DNA of 64,000 bases from Siphonodentalium dalli (GCA_032622095.1 CP136066.1:61412609-61476608), one strand, 5' to 3'; shown: positions 1 to 10,671, counted from the first letter of the stretch. Numbers and translations: made by a program. The notes: generated by a model not told the origin, from the sequence alone.

Positions 1-2
1 TA

Positions 3-824
3 CTTAGGCCCGTTTTATACGTCGAGCCAGACACGGGTCGCGCCAGCCTAATTAGAGTGAAAATGACAAAGTCCAAGATAGCGCGACTGGAGCACGACGT
101 ATAAAACCAACTGGCGCGTCAGAATTTCTCTGGCACGACCCGACGTGCTACACGTCTGGTACCGACGTGCTACACGTCTGGGGCTCGACGCTGTTTTATA
201 CGACGTGCTAAACACGGGTCGCGCTAAGACGATTCAGGGAAAACCGTTCCCCATTTAGGACCCCTTTGGCAGAGAGCGTGCGTAGTTTGCAGTTTTTGGC
301 GTCATTACGCTATCTCTTGAGTCATCCTAGCGCGACCCGTGTCTGGCACGTCGTATAAAACAGCGACGGGCCACAGACGTGCTAACTCTTTGTATTGGCC
401 GTTGTAAATATACATTGACGGCAATTGTACGGTATACTACGGGGACATGCATGTATCGACTGACAAAGGGCGTTTCGCGAAAGTTGGGAATAAATATATT
501 GCAGACCTATATATATATTCGAGGGAAATGAATGACAAGATCCCGGTTTTGAAACCAACGAAAGCGTAAATTATGAGATGCATGCACTGTATAGAGGGCC
601 AGTTTATAGTGCATTGTCAGAGGACACTATCGCGGAAATGATTATAGCAGACGGAATTTTGTATCAGAAATGCTAAAATTGTTCGAAATATACGATTACA
701 GCACGTGCCAGCTGACTCGACGTATAAATCAAACAAACATAGCACGAGCCAGGGACGCGCCAATGTCGAGCCATGGAAAGATAGCGCGACCCGTGTTTGG
801 CGCGACGTATAAAACGGGCCTAAG
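3..824. mobile_element. MITE with TA target duplication and nested inverted repeats
   Basis: The first ~43 bases and positions 783-826 are inverted copies of each other (CTTAGGCCCGTTTTATACGT inward from each end, two or three mismatches). Both ends are flanked by TA at 1-2 and 825-826, the target duplication of Tc1/mariner-type elements. The interior repeats the same motif: a second inverted pair lies at about 190-232 and 327-365, and a short GACGTGCTACACGTCTGG tandem at about 151-180. There is no transposase, so it is non-autonomous. The left end falls on the window edge, so the flank is not fully visible. It abuts or interrupts LINE A, whose coding remnant begins directly after it. Confidence 0.7.
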
Positions 825-830
825 TATTCA

Positions 831-2770
831 GGTAAGTTATTCTGGGACAGACTTGACAAAATGTGTTCTGACAACCAGCCAAAAACAAATGCAGTGGAAA
901 CGCCACAATTGAACAATTCGAGGAGTACTTTAATTATTTAAACCTAAACTGCTGTAATAATGAATCGGATGTTTCTGACTATGTAAACATGGACTTCAAC
1001 GAACTTTATGAGTAACATCTAAACAGACCTATAACACAAGAAGAAATTGTATTGCTATAAGCAAGCTCAAGAACGGTAAGGGAGTAGGGGCGGATCAAAT
1101 TTTGAACGAATATATCAAAGAATCGTTAGGTGAAATGATGAGCATATGTCCGCTTTTAAATCTCATTTTGAGCAGTGGGAATTTTCCGAATTTTTTTAAC
1201 ATCCGTTATTAACCCTTTACCCAACAAAACGGCCAAAACACTTTTTAACATTTTTTCTTACATTCTTTAACAATTTTATAATTTTTAATGTGTTAAGCCA
1301 ATGCATTCTCTTATATATGCGAGGCGACCTATGGTCGACTCGCATATATAAGAGAATGCATTGGCACAGGGCCATTCTGTTGGGTAAAGGGTTAATACTC
1401 AAATATCGTCATTTGCAGAAGACAATGAGCTGATAAATAAAATTCAGACAGGTTTCCGTAAGGGTCACTCAACAATAGATAATATATTTATTCTACATGC
1501 TCTGATAAACGTATACCTGCATGCAGAGCGGACGAAATATATATTGTACTTTTATTGACTTTCGCACAGCATTTGATACTGCATGGGGAGATGCCCAATA
1601 TGCATCGTGCACTTTCAGCATTCGCAGATTATGCCGAGGCATGGAATCTCCAAGTTAATACAAAGAAAACGAAAATGTTTACCTAACAAATTGTCAAAAA
1701 ACTTACCAATATTCACTTATCGGGGCCAAGAAATACAAATTCTAAAAGAATTTAAATACCTTGGTATTAAATTCTTTTACAATGATAGATTCTGCCAATC
1801 GATTAAAGCATGCAGACCCAGAGTACAGCCACGAGAGCCATGTATGACCTTTTGAATAGAACAAGAAAGCTGCACTTGCCTCTGGATATTATGTTTAAAT
1901 TGTTTGATTCTATGATCATGCCGATTATGCTGTATGGTGGTGAAGTTTGCTGTTTCGAGAAAACTCAAATTTTGGAGACCATTCATCTTAAATTCTGCAA
2001 AATTATCACAATGAAGTCTAGCACACCAAACTACATAATATATGCAGAATTGGGAAGATATCCCGTATAATGATCGAAATTAAGTGCAGAGCAATATCAT
2101 GTTGGTCAAAACTAGTATCACACGAAGGATCAGAACCAGCTAAGAATATATTCCTTCTACTCAGGTATCTCAATGATAGTGATGCCATATTACAAAACAA
2201 GATTCAATGGATTTCTTTTATCAAAGAAACGCTGCGCGAAGTAAATATGGAAACTGCGTGGCAGAATCAGTCACCACTATAAGCACAACAGACATGAAAC
2301 GCATGAAAGCGAAATTAATAGAACAGAACGCAGCTTGCCTTTTCAGCAATCTAAATGTCTATCTCAATCCGTCCCACATTTTATCGAAGCATAAAGGATT
2401 CTGTCAGATTGAGCCGATACTTAGTATATATGCCCTGCACGTGTCATCTGGCTACTTATTTAATTAAATTTAGAACAGCCAACCACAGACTTATGTATAC
2501 CGGTGGAGCAATGCAGATGGAATAAAACTAAAAGACACGAAATGCCCGTTATGTGGCGAAAATGTCTGTGATGAATACCGTTTTGTTATTTTGTGTATAG
2601 AACTTAACGACCTGCGAGAAACCTATATCCCGAAGTATTACTGGGAAAATCATAACAGAAATAAATTCTAGAGATTGGTGTTACTGCTTAATATAAGTAT
2701 ATTGAAAAGAGTGAGCATTTTCTTAAAATTAGAGTTTATAAAGTTACCATGACGCAAGTATTACATAATA
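831..2770 (+). pseudogene. LINE A: decayed non-LTR reverse transcriptase
   Basis: Conceptual translation in shifting frames gives a recognisable non-LTR retrotransposon ORF2. A linker reads QPAKNKC...FEEYFNYLN (about 870-950). The RT start reads LKNGKGVGADQILNEYIKES (about 1,070-1,130), and motif A reads IDFRTAFDT (about 1,553-1,580). The thumb is about 1,640-2,280, with KEFKYLGI, LPLDIMFKLFDSMIMPIML and YAELGRYPV. A C-terminal zinc knuckle CPLCGENVCDEYRFVILC lies at about 2,540-2,600. Sequence between motif A and the post-YADD region is missing, so the catalytic aspartates are lost. Many stops and frameshifts are present, and a MITE sits inside at 1,209-1,395. It is a dead relic. The exact clade (CR1/RTE/jockey-like) cannot be fixed by eye. 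Confidence 0.85.
1209..1395. mobile_element. 187 bp MITE inside LINE A (TA target duplication)
   Basis: The termini are TTAACCCTTTACCCAAC and its inverse GTTGGGTAAAGGGTTAA, flanked by TA at 1,207-1,208 and 1,396-1,397. This is a Tc1/mariner-like non-autonomous element. The interior carries a second long hairpin (about 1,294-1,366) whose arms read CCAATGCATTCTCTTATATA and its complement. The same arm sequence recurs at 51,430-51,575, so that locus holds a relative. It splits the LINE A reading frame. Confidence 0.8.
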
Positions 2771-2774
2771 TTAA

Positions 2775-3460
2775 TTATCTAATATATATTTTGGGACTTC
2801 TGTCTGTTTGTTTGTCTGTTAGCTATGGCCGGGAAAACTGCCGGACGGATTGAGCCCAAACTTCCTATCTAAGGGTAAAATACCAGATGAAGTGTCATCG
2901 CACCGCTTCTGAGAACGTCAGAGCACTCCTTCTCCATTCCCCGCCACCGCAATGGGAATTCATGGGTTAATCGCGTGATAGTTAAAGAGCGTTCGTATCC
3001 GCAGTGTCGTTGATAAAGAGCGTGTCTGTGTCCAGACATGAGCGTGTTGTGTTATTCTTATGTCTGTGTTCGTACTTAGGGGTTCCTGGGAATGGGGGAT
3101 TTTCATCGGGCCAGTTTTTCCGCCCGATGTGACCTTCACCTTGAAACGGGTAACCACAAATGATATATCTGTATGTGTGTGTCCGTTATAGACTCGAAAA
3201 CAGCCCTACCGATTGAGTCCAAACTTGCTACCTAGGGATACTTTTGTCCGGGAAGTCTCATGGACCAGTCAAATTGTGACCCCGACTTACCCTGACCTTC
3301 AAATTATCAATTCAAGGTCAAATCCGGTAAAACTGGCGGATTTCGACGAAATTTGATACCTAGGTGTACTTTTGTCCGGAGAATGTATTGGACGGGTCAA
3401 ATCGAACAAAGCCATGGGACGAATGCCGCCAGTGGCGTGCTAATCTGCTAGTATTATATA
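2775..3460 (-). repeat. Diverged copy of the GGTCA-rich repeat family, inverted
   Basis: Read on the minus strand, this segment has the same order of blocks as the array at 34.5-40.07 kb. It starts at an ACTAG-like edge, continues with CGGACAAAAGTA...CAAATTTCGTCGAAATCC, paired TTGACCTTGAA / TTCAAGGTCAA blocks, then a GTCTGT-rich stretch and ATATATATTTTGG. It is considerably more diverged than the array copies. The sequence at 51,730-52,140 resembles the same terminal part. It appears to have inserted in the 3' part of LINE A. Confidence 0.65.
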
Positions 3461-3660
3461 TAATGTAAATATTATATGAGTTATACCATTTAAGAAAACA
3501 TATTCCTGAATGTATCAGCATTATTTGTATTTAATGATGGACTCATTTATTGATGTACATATATGTTATGTATTGTTTGTATACATGTATATGTATATAC
3601 GTTGTATAGCATGTTGCAACTTAGATGTTGACTTTGCTAAATAAACAATTCACAATTCAC
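3461..3660 (+). repeat. Probable 3' tail of LINE A
   Basis: An AT-rich tract ends in AATAAACAATTCACAATTCAC, which looks like the polyadenylation end of a non-LTR element. It lies beyond the inserted GGTCA repeat and would continue the 3' untranslated region of LINE A. This is inference from position and composition only. Confidence 0.35.
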
Positions 3661-4172
3661 AACATTTGTGTTAACGACAAAGAGCACATCCAAACTCCAT
3701 TAACACACGCAGACACTACTCGAATATTCCACGAGTGGGCTTACGTGTGACAAATAGAGGATTTCAAGAGTTTTGCAGTTCAAAAGATACTTAGGTCTTC
3801 GTAGTTGGGATACTTTAGCATACATTTTCTATATATTTACATACTAAGTGTAATTATCACTAAATCCAGCATTCCGATTGGTCGGCGCCCACGTGACTTG
3901 TTGCAGTTATTTCTCGGTGAACGCGCAACAGCTCATAACTGCAACCCCATAATTACATCGATACGTTATCGATACCGGAAAGAAAAACGCGTAATGTTTT
4001 GGGCGCATTTGGACTCGCGCAGGATTCACTTAAATTAAATCATCAGGTTTCAATATAAAGAAATTGTTCCTGTTAACTTTTGTCAAGTGTGCTATGGGAT
4101 ATTTTGGGCTGGTTTTGTCACGATACACTTTTCGATTTAGATACATTTACAAAAGTGGCTTTTTCGCTAAAT
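3661..4172. other. Non-coding interval
   Basis: No coding region, structured repeat or RNA gene is supported here. The one open frame (3,805-4,038) has no family features. Confidence 0.5.
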
Positions 4173-4173
4173 G

Positions 4174-4326
4174 TATATAAATATAAGGATGAACTGTCAT
4201 GTGGACTGTTTTTACGGAGATGTAACCGTGAGGTAAGTGGTCATAACTTATAACACAAGTTATGACCACTTACCTCACGGTTACATCTCCATAAAAACAG
4301 TCCACATGACAGTTAATCTTTATATA
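4174..4326. mobile_element. Near-perfect palindromic element (long hairpin)
   Basis: The two arms, about 4,174-4,249 and 4,258-4,326, are nearly perfect reverse complements, with a loop of about 8 bases. The core arm begins AACTGTCATGTGGACTG and runs to GTGGTCATAACTT. The innermost ~58 bases differ at one position (C/T in the GTTTTTA-GGAGA stretch), and the outer ~18 bases are looser. It could be a foldback MITE. If transcribed it would form a long double-stranded hairpin. Confidence 0.75.
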
Positions 4327-4399
4327 ACTGTACCATTTTAAGTCGTCATCTATTTCCATGCCTAGATGATTGTGCTGTTTAGAATAATCAAGGTCTCAA

Positions 4400-5400
4400 T
4401 CCATCAAAGATTGTGAGCGGTCTCTCAAGGCTTTGAGAACTTGTGAAAAATAGTAATTTTCTCTTAGAATGATTGAATTTAACTATCCATGTGTCCGCCC
4501 ACTTTCTTATTTTCTCTATTTACACTATGTTCAAGGCATTGTATGTCCGTATCTGATTTTATGAGGCATGTACAGTCTGACTTGTGATTCCATGTTATCA
4601 GCAATATCTTTATATAGATTAAAAATAGCAGAAGCCGACTGCGGACCCCTGGGGAGGGACCCCTGCTGCTATTGGCAATATTTAGAAAAACTAGAATATA
4701 TTTGCACCCTTTGCCGCCGCCCGTCAAGATAATTTGTGAACCATTTAATCAAGTTGTCACACTATTCCATAGTGTTTTAGTTTGAGTAAGAGACCTTGGT
4801 ACCATACTTTGTCAAAAGCTTTCGAGATGTCACAGAAAACAGCACGCTTGCTTTGTTCAGTGTCTACATGGTGGTGTATTCTATGAAAAATTTCAATAAG
4901 TTGAAGTTCGGTACTGTGGACTGGTATAAAACCGGATTGATATTTGTATAATAACTTGTTTATATTTAAATGATTAAAGGTACTCAATCCGATCAGATGC
5001 TCCTAAATTACTATTTCTTTGGCTTCGGGGGTAAAAAATATTTGATTCGAGTCGAGTGGTTATTATTACCACTTGATTTTAAAGTTATCCATCTTTATCT
5101 GCAAGACCATCCGTTTGATCTCGTGTTTCTGGCCCAGAAACATTTGAAATAATGAACTTCAAAAATCGATATCTGATCATTCTGAGCTTTGATGGGTAGA
5201 TTCTTCGACTCGAATCAAATATTTTTTACCCCCGAAGCCAAAGAAATAGTAATTTAGGAGCGTCTGATCGGATTGAGTACATTTAAAGACTTTGTTGAAT
5301 ACCACTTTTTCTAATATTTTACCAACACAGCTTATTAGTGAGATGGGCGATAGGTGAGCGATTTTTATGTTCACTCGGTGAAAGAGTAAATTGCGATTCG
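4400..5400 (-). pseudogene. LINE B: decayed reverse transcriptase, minus strand
   Basis: Reading the minus strand from about 5,400 down gives SPISLISCVGKILEKVVFNK (RT motif 1-2 region). After the inserted MITE it continues with HLNINKLLYKYQSGFIPVHS, then the motif A block FCDISKAFDKVWYQGLLLKL (about 4,790-4,850), then a degraded NYLDGRRQRVQI and a PRGP remnant of the PQG motif. There are no YADD catalytic residues and there are several stops, so it is non-functional. Removing the MITE at 4,978-5,282 plus one TTAA restores the frame VFNHLNINKLL across the junction. The family resembles the CR1/jockey-like LINEs C and D. Confidence 0.8.
4978..5282. mobile_element. 305 bp MITE with TTAA target duplication
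   Basis: Long terminal inverted repeats of about 95 bp start GTACTCAATCCGATCAGA at both ends and extend through GGCTTCGGGGGTAAAAAATA. They are flanked by TTAA at 4,974-4,977 and 5,283-5,286. TTAA duplication is typical of piggyBac-like (and Kolobok) elements. The target was LINE B, whose frame is restored on excision in silico. Partial relatives lie at 28,066-28,200 and 29,058-29,205. Confidence 0.85.
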
Positions 5401-5913
5401 TATTCATATTTAATATTTAAACGTGGTGTACACGTATAGCAGATACTTTGTTTTGTTTGTGGTATAAATGCGATACCAACATCTATTGTGTATTTATCTT
5501 TGACCATAATGCTTCTCGAAACAATGTCGTCTTTCTCCAACGAGTGGTCTACTCTAAACTGCGTGTGAGTAATCGATGCGACAAACCAGCTCCGTGAATG
5601 CTGACCGAACACCCACTCTCCCTGTTCACGTGAATGCAGCCTCAACACACACTCTCGTCAACTGTATCTGTAGTGGGGCTACCCTCTTCAGTTGACTTCT
5701 AGTATAGTTGCAGTGCATTCTGAAGATGTCCATTTGTTTCTGCGACAATATTATCAACAACTCAGTGTAAATGGTGCTGGGGTGTTGCTGCTGTAAAAAA
5801 TACCTTTCTGGTTCGGTGAATATACTATCATCGACTGTCCTGTTGTTCCAGTAACATTTGCATTCTTCGGCCGCATGCAAATAGTTGGGCGTCTCTTGTA
5901 TATATATATGCAT
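5319..5913 (-). CDS. Unidentified open frames, possibly one frameshifted exon
   Basis: Two overlapping minus-strand open frames (5,626-5,913, 95 codons; 5,319-5,648, 109 codons) lie in different phases. The first has protein-like composition (ERYFLQQQHPSTIYTELLII). The second includes GQHSRSWFVASITHTQFRVD and a run of charged residues, and its last ~30 codons shadow LINE B in another phase. I recognise no family. It may be a host exon with a frameshift, or chance. There is no start context or splice signal that I trust. Confidence 0.25.
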
Positions 5914-5960
5914 GTATGTACCTGACTACAATCGATACATGCATGGTAATACATTTTATA

Positions 5961-6940
5961 TTTCCATCGGCTTTGTTATACACTTGGATCTCAAGTGGCG
6001 GCAATTTAATTGTCTAACATCGAAGTGAGCCTATATACATGTATATAAAACTTAATTAAAATAATATAGCGAATGAAAACATATTCGACATGGTTCACCA
6101 CATAAAGAAAGAACAGGCATATACAAAATTATACCATACAGCAACTTAGTGGCGGCGGCTGGGTGCAATGAATACTTTTATTGTATTGCTCAAATAGTTC
6201 GCCATTGACATTTGCACATTGGTATGTTAAACTATTGTCAAATATTTAGGTATATCCTTCATGTAAGAATACACGAAACCACGCACCACCCTCCATTCTC
6301 CATATGTGTTAGAGTTATAGGGTTAGGAATAGGGTTAGCGTTAGGGTTTGTATTGGTCAAATAGTTCGCCATTGAGATTTGCACATTCGTATGTTAAACT
6401 ATATTGTCATATATGTGTTGATGTTTGTTGTCTCCCTGTATATATTTTATTACTAAATGAAAATAAAACATTTATGAATTAGACACAGATTATTTCCGAA
6501 CATCAAAATTCAATCAGCTCCAAAGATTTCAAAATCCAAGTTCCCAAATCTGACAAATCATTAAAACCCCAAAAATGGAACGAGGAATAGACTATAAGCG
6601 GCAAACGATTGAACAAAGTGATTACTGACACCTCATGCAAGTACCCCTTCGGGGCGTAAGTTGATAGACATTTCAGGTGATGGCGTAATAGAGTTATCTC
6701 TCTTCAATCTACATAACTGTGTGTGTGTATATAGTACATTGTAGCATTCGATTGTGTGACGCAGTAATGGGACGTTTCAGCAACGTCGGTGGGTACGCTT
6801 ACATGTGCGGCAACACAGATCAAAGGGTCATCCACTGTGCGCAGGTCAAAGGCTGATTTCAGGTCTACTGTGGCTTCGCATGTAGAGGGTGACGTTACGA
6901 TATAAATGCATGTGTTAGTAGTATAGGAAGAGTATTCTAG
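5961..6940. repeat. Non-coding interval with a direct repeat and telomere-like tract
   Basis: A ~55 bp direct repeat (CAAATAGTTCGCCATTGA...ATTTGCACATT...GTATGTTAAACTA) occurs at about 6,189-6,245 and 6,357-6,410. Between the copies, GGGTTAGG-like motifs (about 6,310-6,350) resemble degenerate TTAGGG. No gene is supported. Confidence 0.55.
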
Positions 6941-6948
6941 TAGATGGT

Positions 6949-7615
6949 TTGACTGCCTAAACCCTAAGCGCCTGATCCTGAGCTAACATGGGTTATAGGT
7001 CACGCCGCGTGGGTGTATATGGGTGAAGGTTATCACCAATATAGCGCGTTATCGTGGCGGGTACGTCTAGGTCAACAACAAACAAAATATTCCGCAACAA
7101 GTCGGCGAAGGTTATCACGAGAATAGCGCCTAATTATTGCGGGTACTAAACAATGCGTGTATGTCTAAATGATATCTCTCTCGCGTTAACCCTACCGCTT
7201 ATCGCCTATTAATGTAATATGAAAGAAAATATGTACTCGGGTGACTGCTATCAGAGGTATATATTAATCACGAGAATAACTCGCCAGCGTCGCGCGCGGT
7301 AGCGATAAACCAGATCGCGTGTACTATACACAGTGGTAGATAATATATGTATTGGTTTTACTGCCTAAACCCTAAGCGCCTAATCCTGAGCTATCAGGGT
7401 GGGGTTATATGTCACGCCGCGTGGGTGTATATGGGCGAATGTTATCACGATAATAGCGCCTCATTATCGCGGGTACTAAACAATGCGTGTATATCTAAAC
7501 GATATATCCCTCGCGTTAACCCTACCGCTTATCGCCTGCGTTTCCGATAAACGATATATCCCTCGCGTTAACCCGAGAGCTTATCGCCTATCAATGTAAT
7601 ATGAAATAAAATAGG
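6949..7615. repeat. Imperfect ~390 bp tandem duplication
   Basis: The block ACTGCCTAAACCCTAAGCGCC...GTCACGCCGCGTGGGTGTAT...AGCGCCT...ATTATCGCGGGTACTAAACAA...CTCGCGTTAACCCTACCGCTT begins near 6,950 and again near 7,350. A third, partial copy of the last part (CGTTAACCC...GCTTATCGCCTAT) lies at 7,550-7,600. It contrasts with the AT-rich surroundings by its CG-containing motifs. No coding signal is seen. Confidence 0.7.
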
Positions 7616-8065
7616 GTGTGTGTACTAGGGATATAGGTTATCCGCAGTATTTGATCAAGGTATATATTAATACGCGGGTATATAATCGTAAGTATTTGTT
7701 TTTTGTCACGGAAGTAAAAGCATTATTGAAGACTTCCAATAGACTATATCTGAGAAATTTCTCGCGCACAAATTCTATAGTTATAGTTATTATAATAGTG
7801 ATTATTGTAAGCCTAATAAATCTGATAACAGGGATATACTAATGCACTATACGGTCTGGCAATTCTTTCGCTGGTTCAACAAAGAAACCTCTTCAACATT
7901 TATCCGGCACCTCATGGGGGGGGGTGTTACTTCGCCGAGAATCCCTATTACCACACCCAAATATTGATATAGTGGTATGTCTCCACCCACACCCCTATAT
8001 TTATGTCCAAATACAATAAATGGAACCCAACACAAACAAATAAACAACTAATGTATCAACACCAA
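7616..8065. other. Non-coding interval downstream of the small minus-strand gene
   Basis: AT-rich sequence with one poly-G tract (about 7,917-7,922). Two short open frames (7,618-7,842 plus, 7,847-8,047 minus) have no recognisable features. Confidence 0.45.
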
Positions 8066-8071
8066 TTTATT
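8066..8071 (-). terminator. Polyadenylation signal AATAAA
   Basis: On the minus strand AATAAA lies about 30 bases beyond the stop codon of the reading frame ending at 8,101. That is the spacing expected for a eukaryotic 3' end. Confidence 0.45.
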
Positions 8072-8100
8072 CGACACCAAGAATAACAGGTTTATTTCAG

Positions 8101-8410
8101 TTAATTATCCATATTGTCATCGTCGTCATCTTGCTCAGAGTCTATATGTTTATCGTTTTTGTCCTTACTGTTATTCTTCATGTACTCCATCAGGAGGGGT
8201 TTATATCTCCTCAATGAAATCCGAACGGCAGGGAGTATATCATAGCTATCATCTAGCATCTTATACACACGATCCATGATTTTGATATGAGTTTTCCCAC
8301 CACTAACTTCGAGTAAATTTTGTATAAATGCAGCGTATATGTTTAAAAAACGCCTCTAATATTCGGGCCATATCTTCACATTTGATTTTTCTTCGGCGGA
8401 ATTTACTCAT
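8101..8410 (-). pseudogene. Small acidic-tailed protein gene with one frameshift, unknown family
   Basis: The minus-strand ATG at 8,410 opens MSKFRRRKIKCEDMARILEA. It then hits a run of six A/T bases (about 8,345-8,350) after which the protein-like frame continues one base out: LNIYAAFIQNLLEVSGGKTH, then KIMDRVYKMLDDSYDILPAV, then SLRRYKPLLMEYMKN. The tail is strongly acidic (EQDDDDDNMDN) and the frame stops at 8,101-8,103. An AATAAA follows about 30 bases on. The total would be about 103 residues: a basic N-terminus, a helical middle and an Asp-rich tail. The homopolymer position suggests a one-base insertion, a sequencing error or a pseudogene. I do not recognise the family and propose no function. 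Confidence 0.5.
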
Positions 8411-8466
8411 ACCATAATAGCTGTCGGCAGATCGAGATGCTCCCGTTCAATGGGTCACGGCGATAG

Positions 8467-9125
8467 GGTCCTACTAAAAGCCGACCGCACCAGACCGCAC
8501 CCGACCGCACAGCCACCAGGGGATCGAGCGAGATGGGGCATGCATTATTGTGCAGAATGGACCTGTATTTACCAAAGTTCCAATCCCCAAGTCGATAGCT
8601 CGAGAGGAAACGGCACTGTTAACCCATAACTTGCGCCCGGTTGCGTCAGGTACGCAAAACCAAAAAGGCACCGACCGCACCTCCCATGTCTAACTGACCA
8701 CGGAAATGGAAATTATATCATGCAGCGAATACCCCTCTGCATTCATTGGCGATCGGGACAATCGCTAGCTGTAGCGGAAGTGAATAAATTAACCTATACG
8801 CTGCTGCCGAATTCGCTATTAATGTACGCAAAAACGCCGAAAATACCACTCGCCGACCGCACTCCCACCAGGTGACCGAGCGAGAAGAGGCATATACTAA
8901 CGTGCAGGATAGATCTGTATGTACCAAAATTCCAATCCCCAAGTTAATAGCTCGAGTGGAAACGGCACTGTTAACCCCTAACTTGCGGCCGAATCGGTCA
9001 CGTACGAAAATACAAAAAAATATCCACCGACCGCACCTCCCCAAGCTGCCTGACCACGGAAAGTGACTTCATGTCATGCAACGAATACCCTTCTGCATCC
9101 ATGGGCGATCTGGCAAGCCGCTACC
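8467..9125 (+). repeat. Foldback-like family arm, ~354 bp tandem units (forward)
   Basis: The arm starts GGGTCCTACTAAAAGCCGACCG, the same terminus as the element at 22,653. It then repeats a ~354 bp unit, with anchors CGAGCGAGA at about 8,523 and 8,877. Internal landmarks are CCAATCCCCAAGT, GTAACCCCTAACTTGCGG-like text and CGCTGCTGCCGAATTC. A further fragment lies at 9,520-9,700. Inverted arms of the same family lie at 15,940-18,225. It is non-coding; short open frames across it are chance. Confidence 0.7.
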
Positions 9126-9519
9126 TTTCTGTAGCGGATGTGAATGTATAATAGTGATGTGAAACACTCAGGTAGGGTGATAAAATAGAAATGGAGAATA
9201 ATCTTGTTCAAAGTAGTTATTTTCACAAATATTATATATAAATTGACAACACACATCGTCATTCGTATATATTAATTAAATGCAGCGACTCTCGATGGTA
9301 AAATCGTTTTTGTTAGTTTATCGCCGATAGGTGCGTCCCGAATCGAGTAGTAAATATTTACATTTGAGCGTAGTTCAGACGATGTTTTCTATGGAGTGGT
9401 ACGGTCGATTTGCCTCAGATGTTCGGCGGTGTTAGTGGAATGCAACATTCCTCCAATTGGCATAGCGTCTGAATACTAACTTATCAGTTTCACGCACCCG
9501 AACAAGTACATAATATGTC
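9126..9519. other. AT-rich interval between foldback-family fragments
   Basis: No gene or clear repeat structure is visible. Confidence 0.4.
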
Positions 9520-9700
9520 TTTAACATATACGCTGCTGTCGAATTCGCTATGAATGTGCGCAAAAACGCCGAAAATAACACCCACCGACCACACCTCCCC
9601 CAGGTGTCTGGGCGAGATGCATGCATCATCGTGCAGAATAGACCTGTGTGTACCATAGTTCCAATCCCCAAGTCGGTTGCTCGAGTGTAATCAATATTAC
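9520..9700 (+). repeat. Foldback-family fragment (forward)
   Basis: It contains the unit landmarks CGCTGCTGTCGAATTCGCTA, CGCAAAAACGCCGAAAATA and CCAATCCCCAAGTCG in the same order as the neighbouring arm. Confidence 0.65.
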
Positions 9701-9839
9701 CACTATCAGTACATGCATGGCATTGGTTATAATAATTAATATATCATTACCACTGTTATCAACGTATGATATATTCATCAAAATCGTCGTTTATTTATAT
9801 TTCATATGGCACTTTTCAACAAACTATTTAAGTGAGAAC

Positions 9840-10671
9840 TATTATGGAATAGTTTTCGAGCACTTTAAGTGGGATAGTGGTGGTCCTAAAATAATAGAAC
9901 ATTCGCATTTCGGTTCTGACAGCCGCCTTTTGTAAAGTACCCGAGGTTTCGGTGGGATCCAAACCACTCATATTATTTGATAATTGCCTGATGGTATCAA
10001 CTTTCATACGCAAACTCAGCTAATTTTGAGAGTATATAACTTCAGCTCATGGTGCGTTCAAATGAGTTAAGGGGTCCCCCAAAACAGTGACAGTTCGCCT
10101 TTCACGTTTGCTAGCCGCTTTTAGTAAAGTGTCTCAGACATTCGGGAAACAACCCATCCATTAAAGATGAGCATTTCCAGATATAACTACCATGTTTCTA
10201 CACTCTCAGTTAATATGGGGAGAAAATCCTTTCAGTTCGAGGTGTATTTAAGACTTTGAATGGGATAAGGGGCATCAAAACAAAGAAAATTCAACTTTCG
10301 TAGTTGTCAGTCGCCTTTTTGTATAGTACACTGGGATTTTGGGAATCAAACTACCCATATACATTGTATATTCCCTGATAGCACTACCTAACGTTCAAAC
10401 TGTCAGTTAAAATTAAGAAAATACAGTTTCAGTGCATTTTGTGATCAAGAGTTTAATTGGGTTAGGGGGTCGCACAAAACAAAACATTTCGCCTTTGCAT
10501 ACCATTTGCCATCCGCTTTTTGTAAGGTGGCAAAGGCTTTCGGGAACCAACCCATCCACACATACATATTGTGTAAGTCCTGATACTACTATATAATACC
10601 ATAGCTTTACAAACATCTCATTCAATACTGAGAGCAATCGTTTCAGTAAAGTTAACACTTCAATTTGGTAG
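9840..10671. repeat. Diverged ~197 bp satellite, left part
   Basis: A TTCAG anchor followed by a GGG(T/A)TAGGGG(G)TC-like block and ...CCGCTTTTTGTAAAGTGNC... recurs at 10,041, 10,231, 10,428 and 10,642, with an earlier degenerate copy near 9,852. Spacing is 190, 197 and 214. The array is interrupted by LINE C and resumes at 14,302. The units are old, with many mismatches. Confidence 0.7.

Noticed and set aside
6310-6350. Interstitial telomere (TTAGGG-like) tract
   Set aside because: Only a few degenerate units are present; this is too weak to call.
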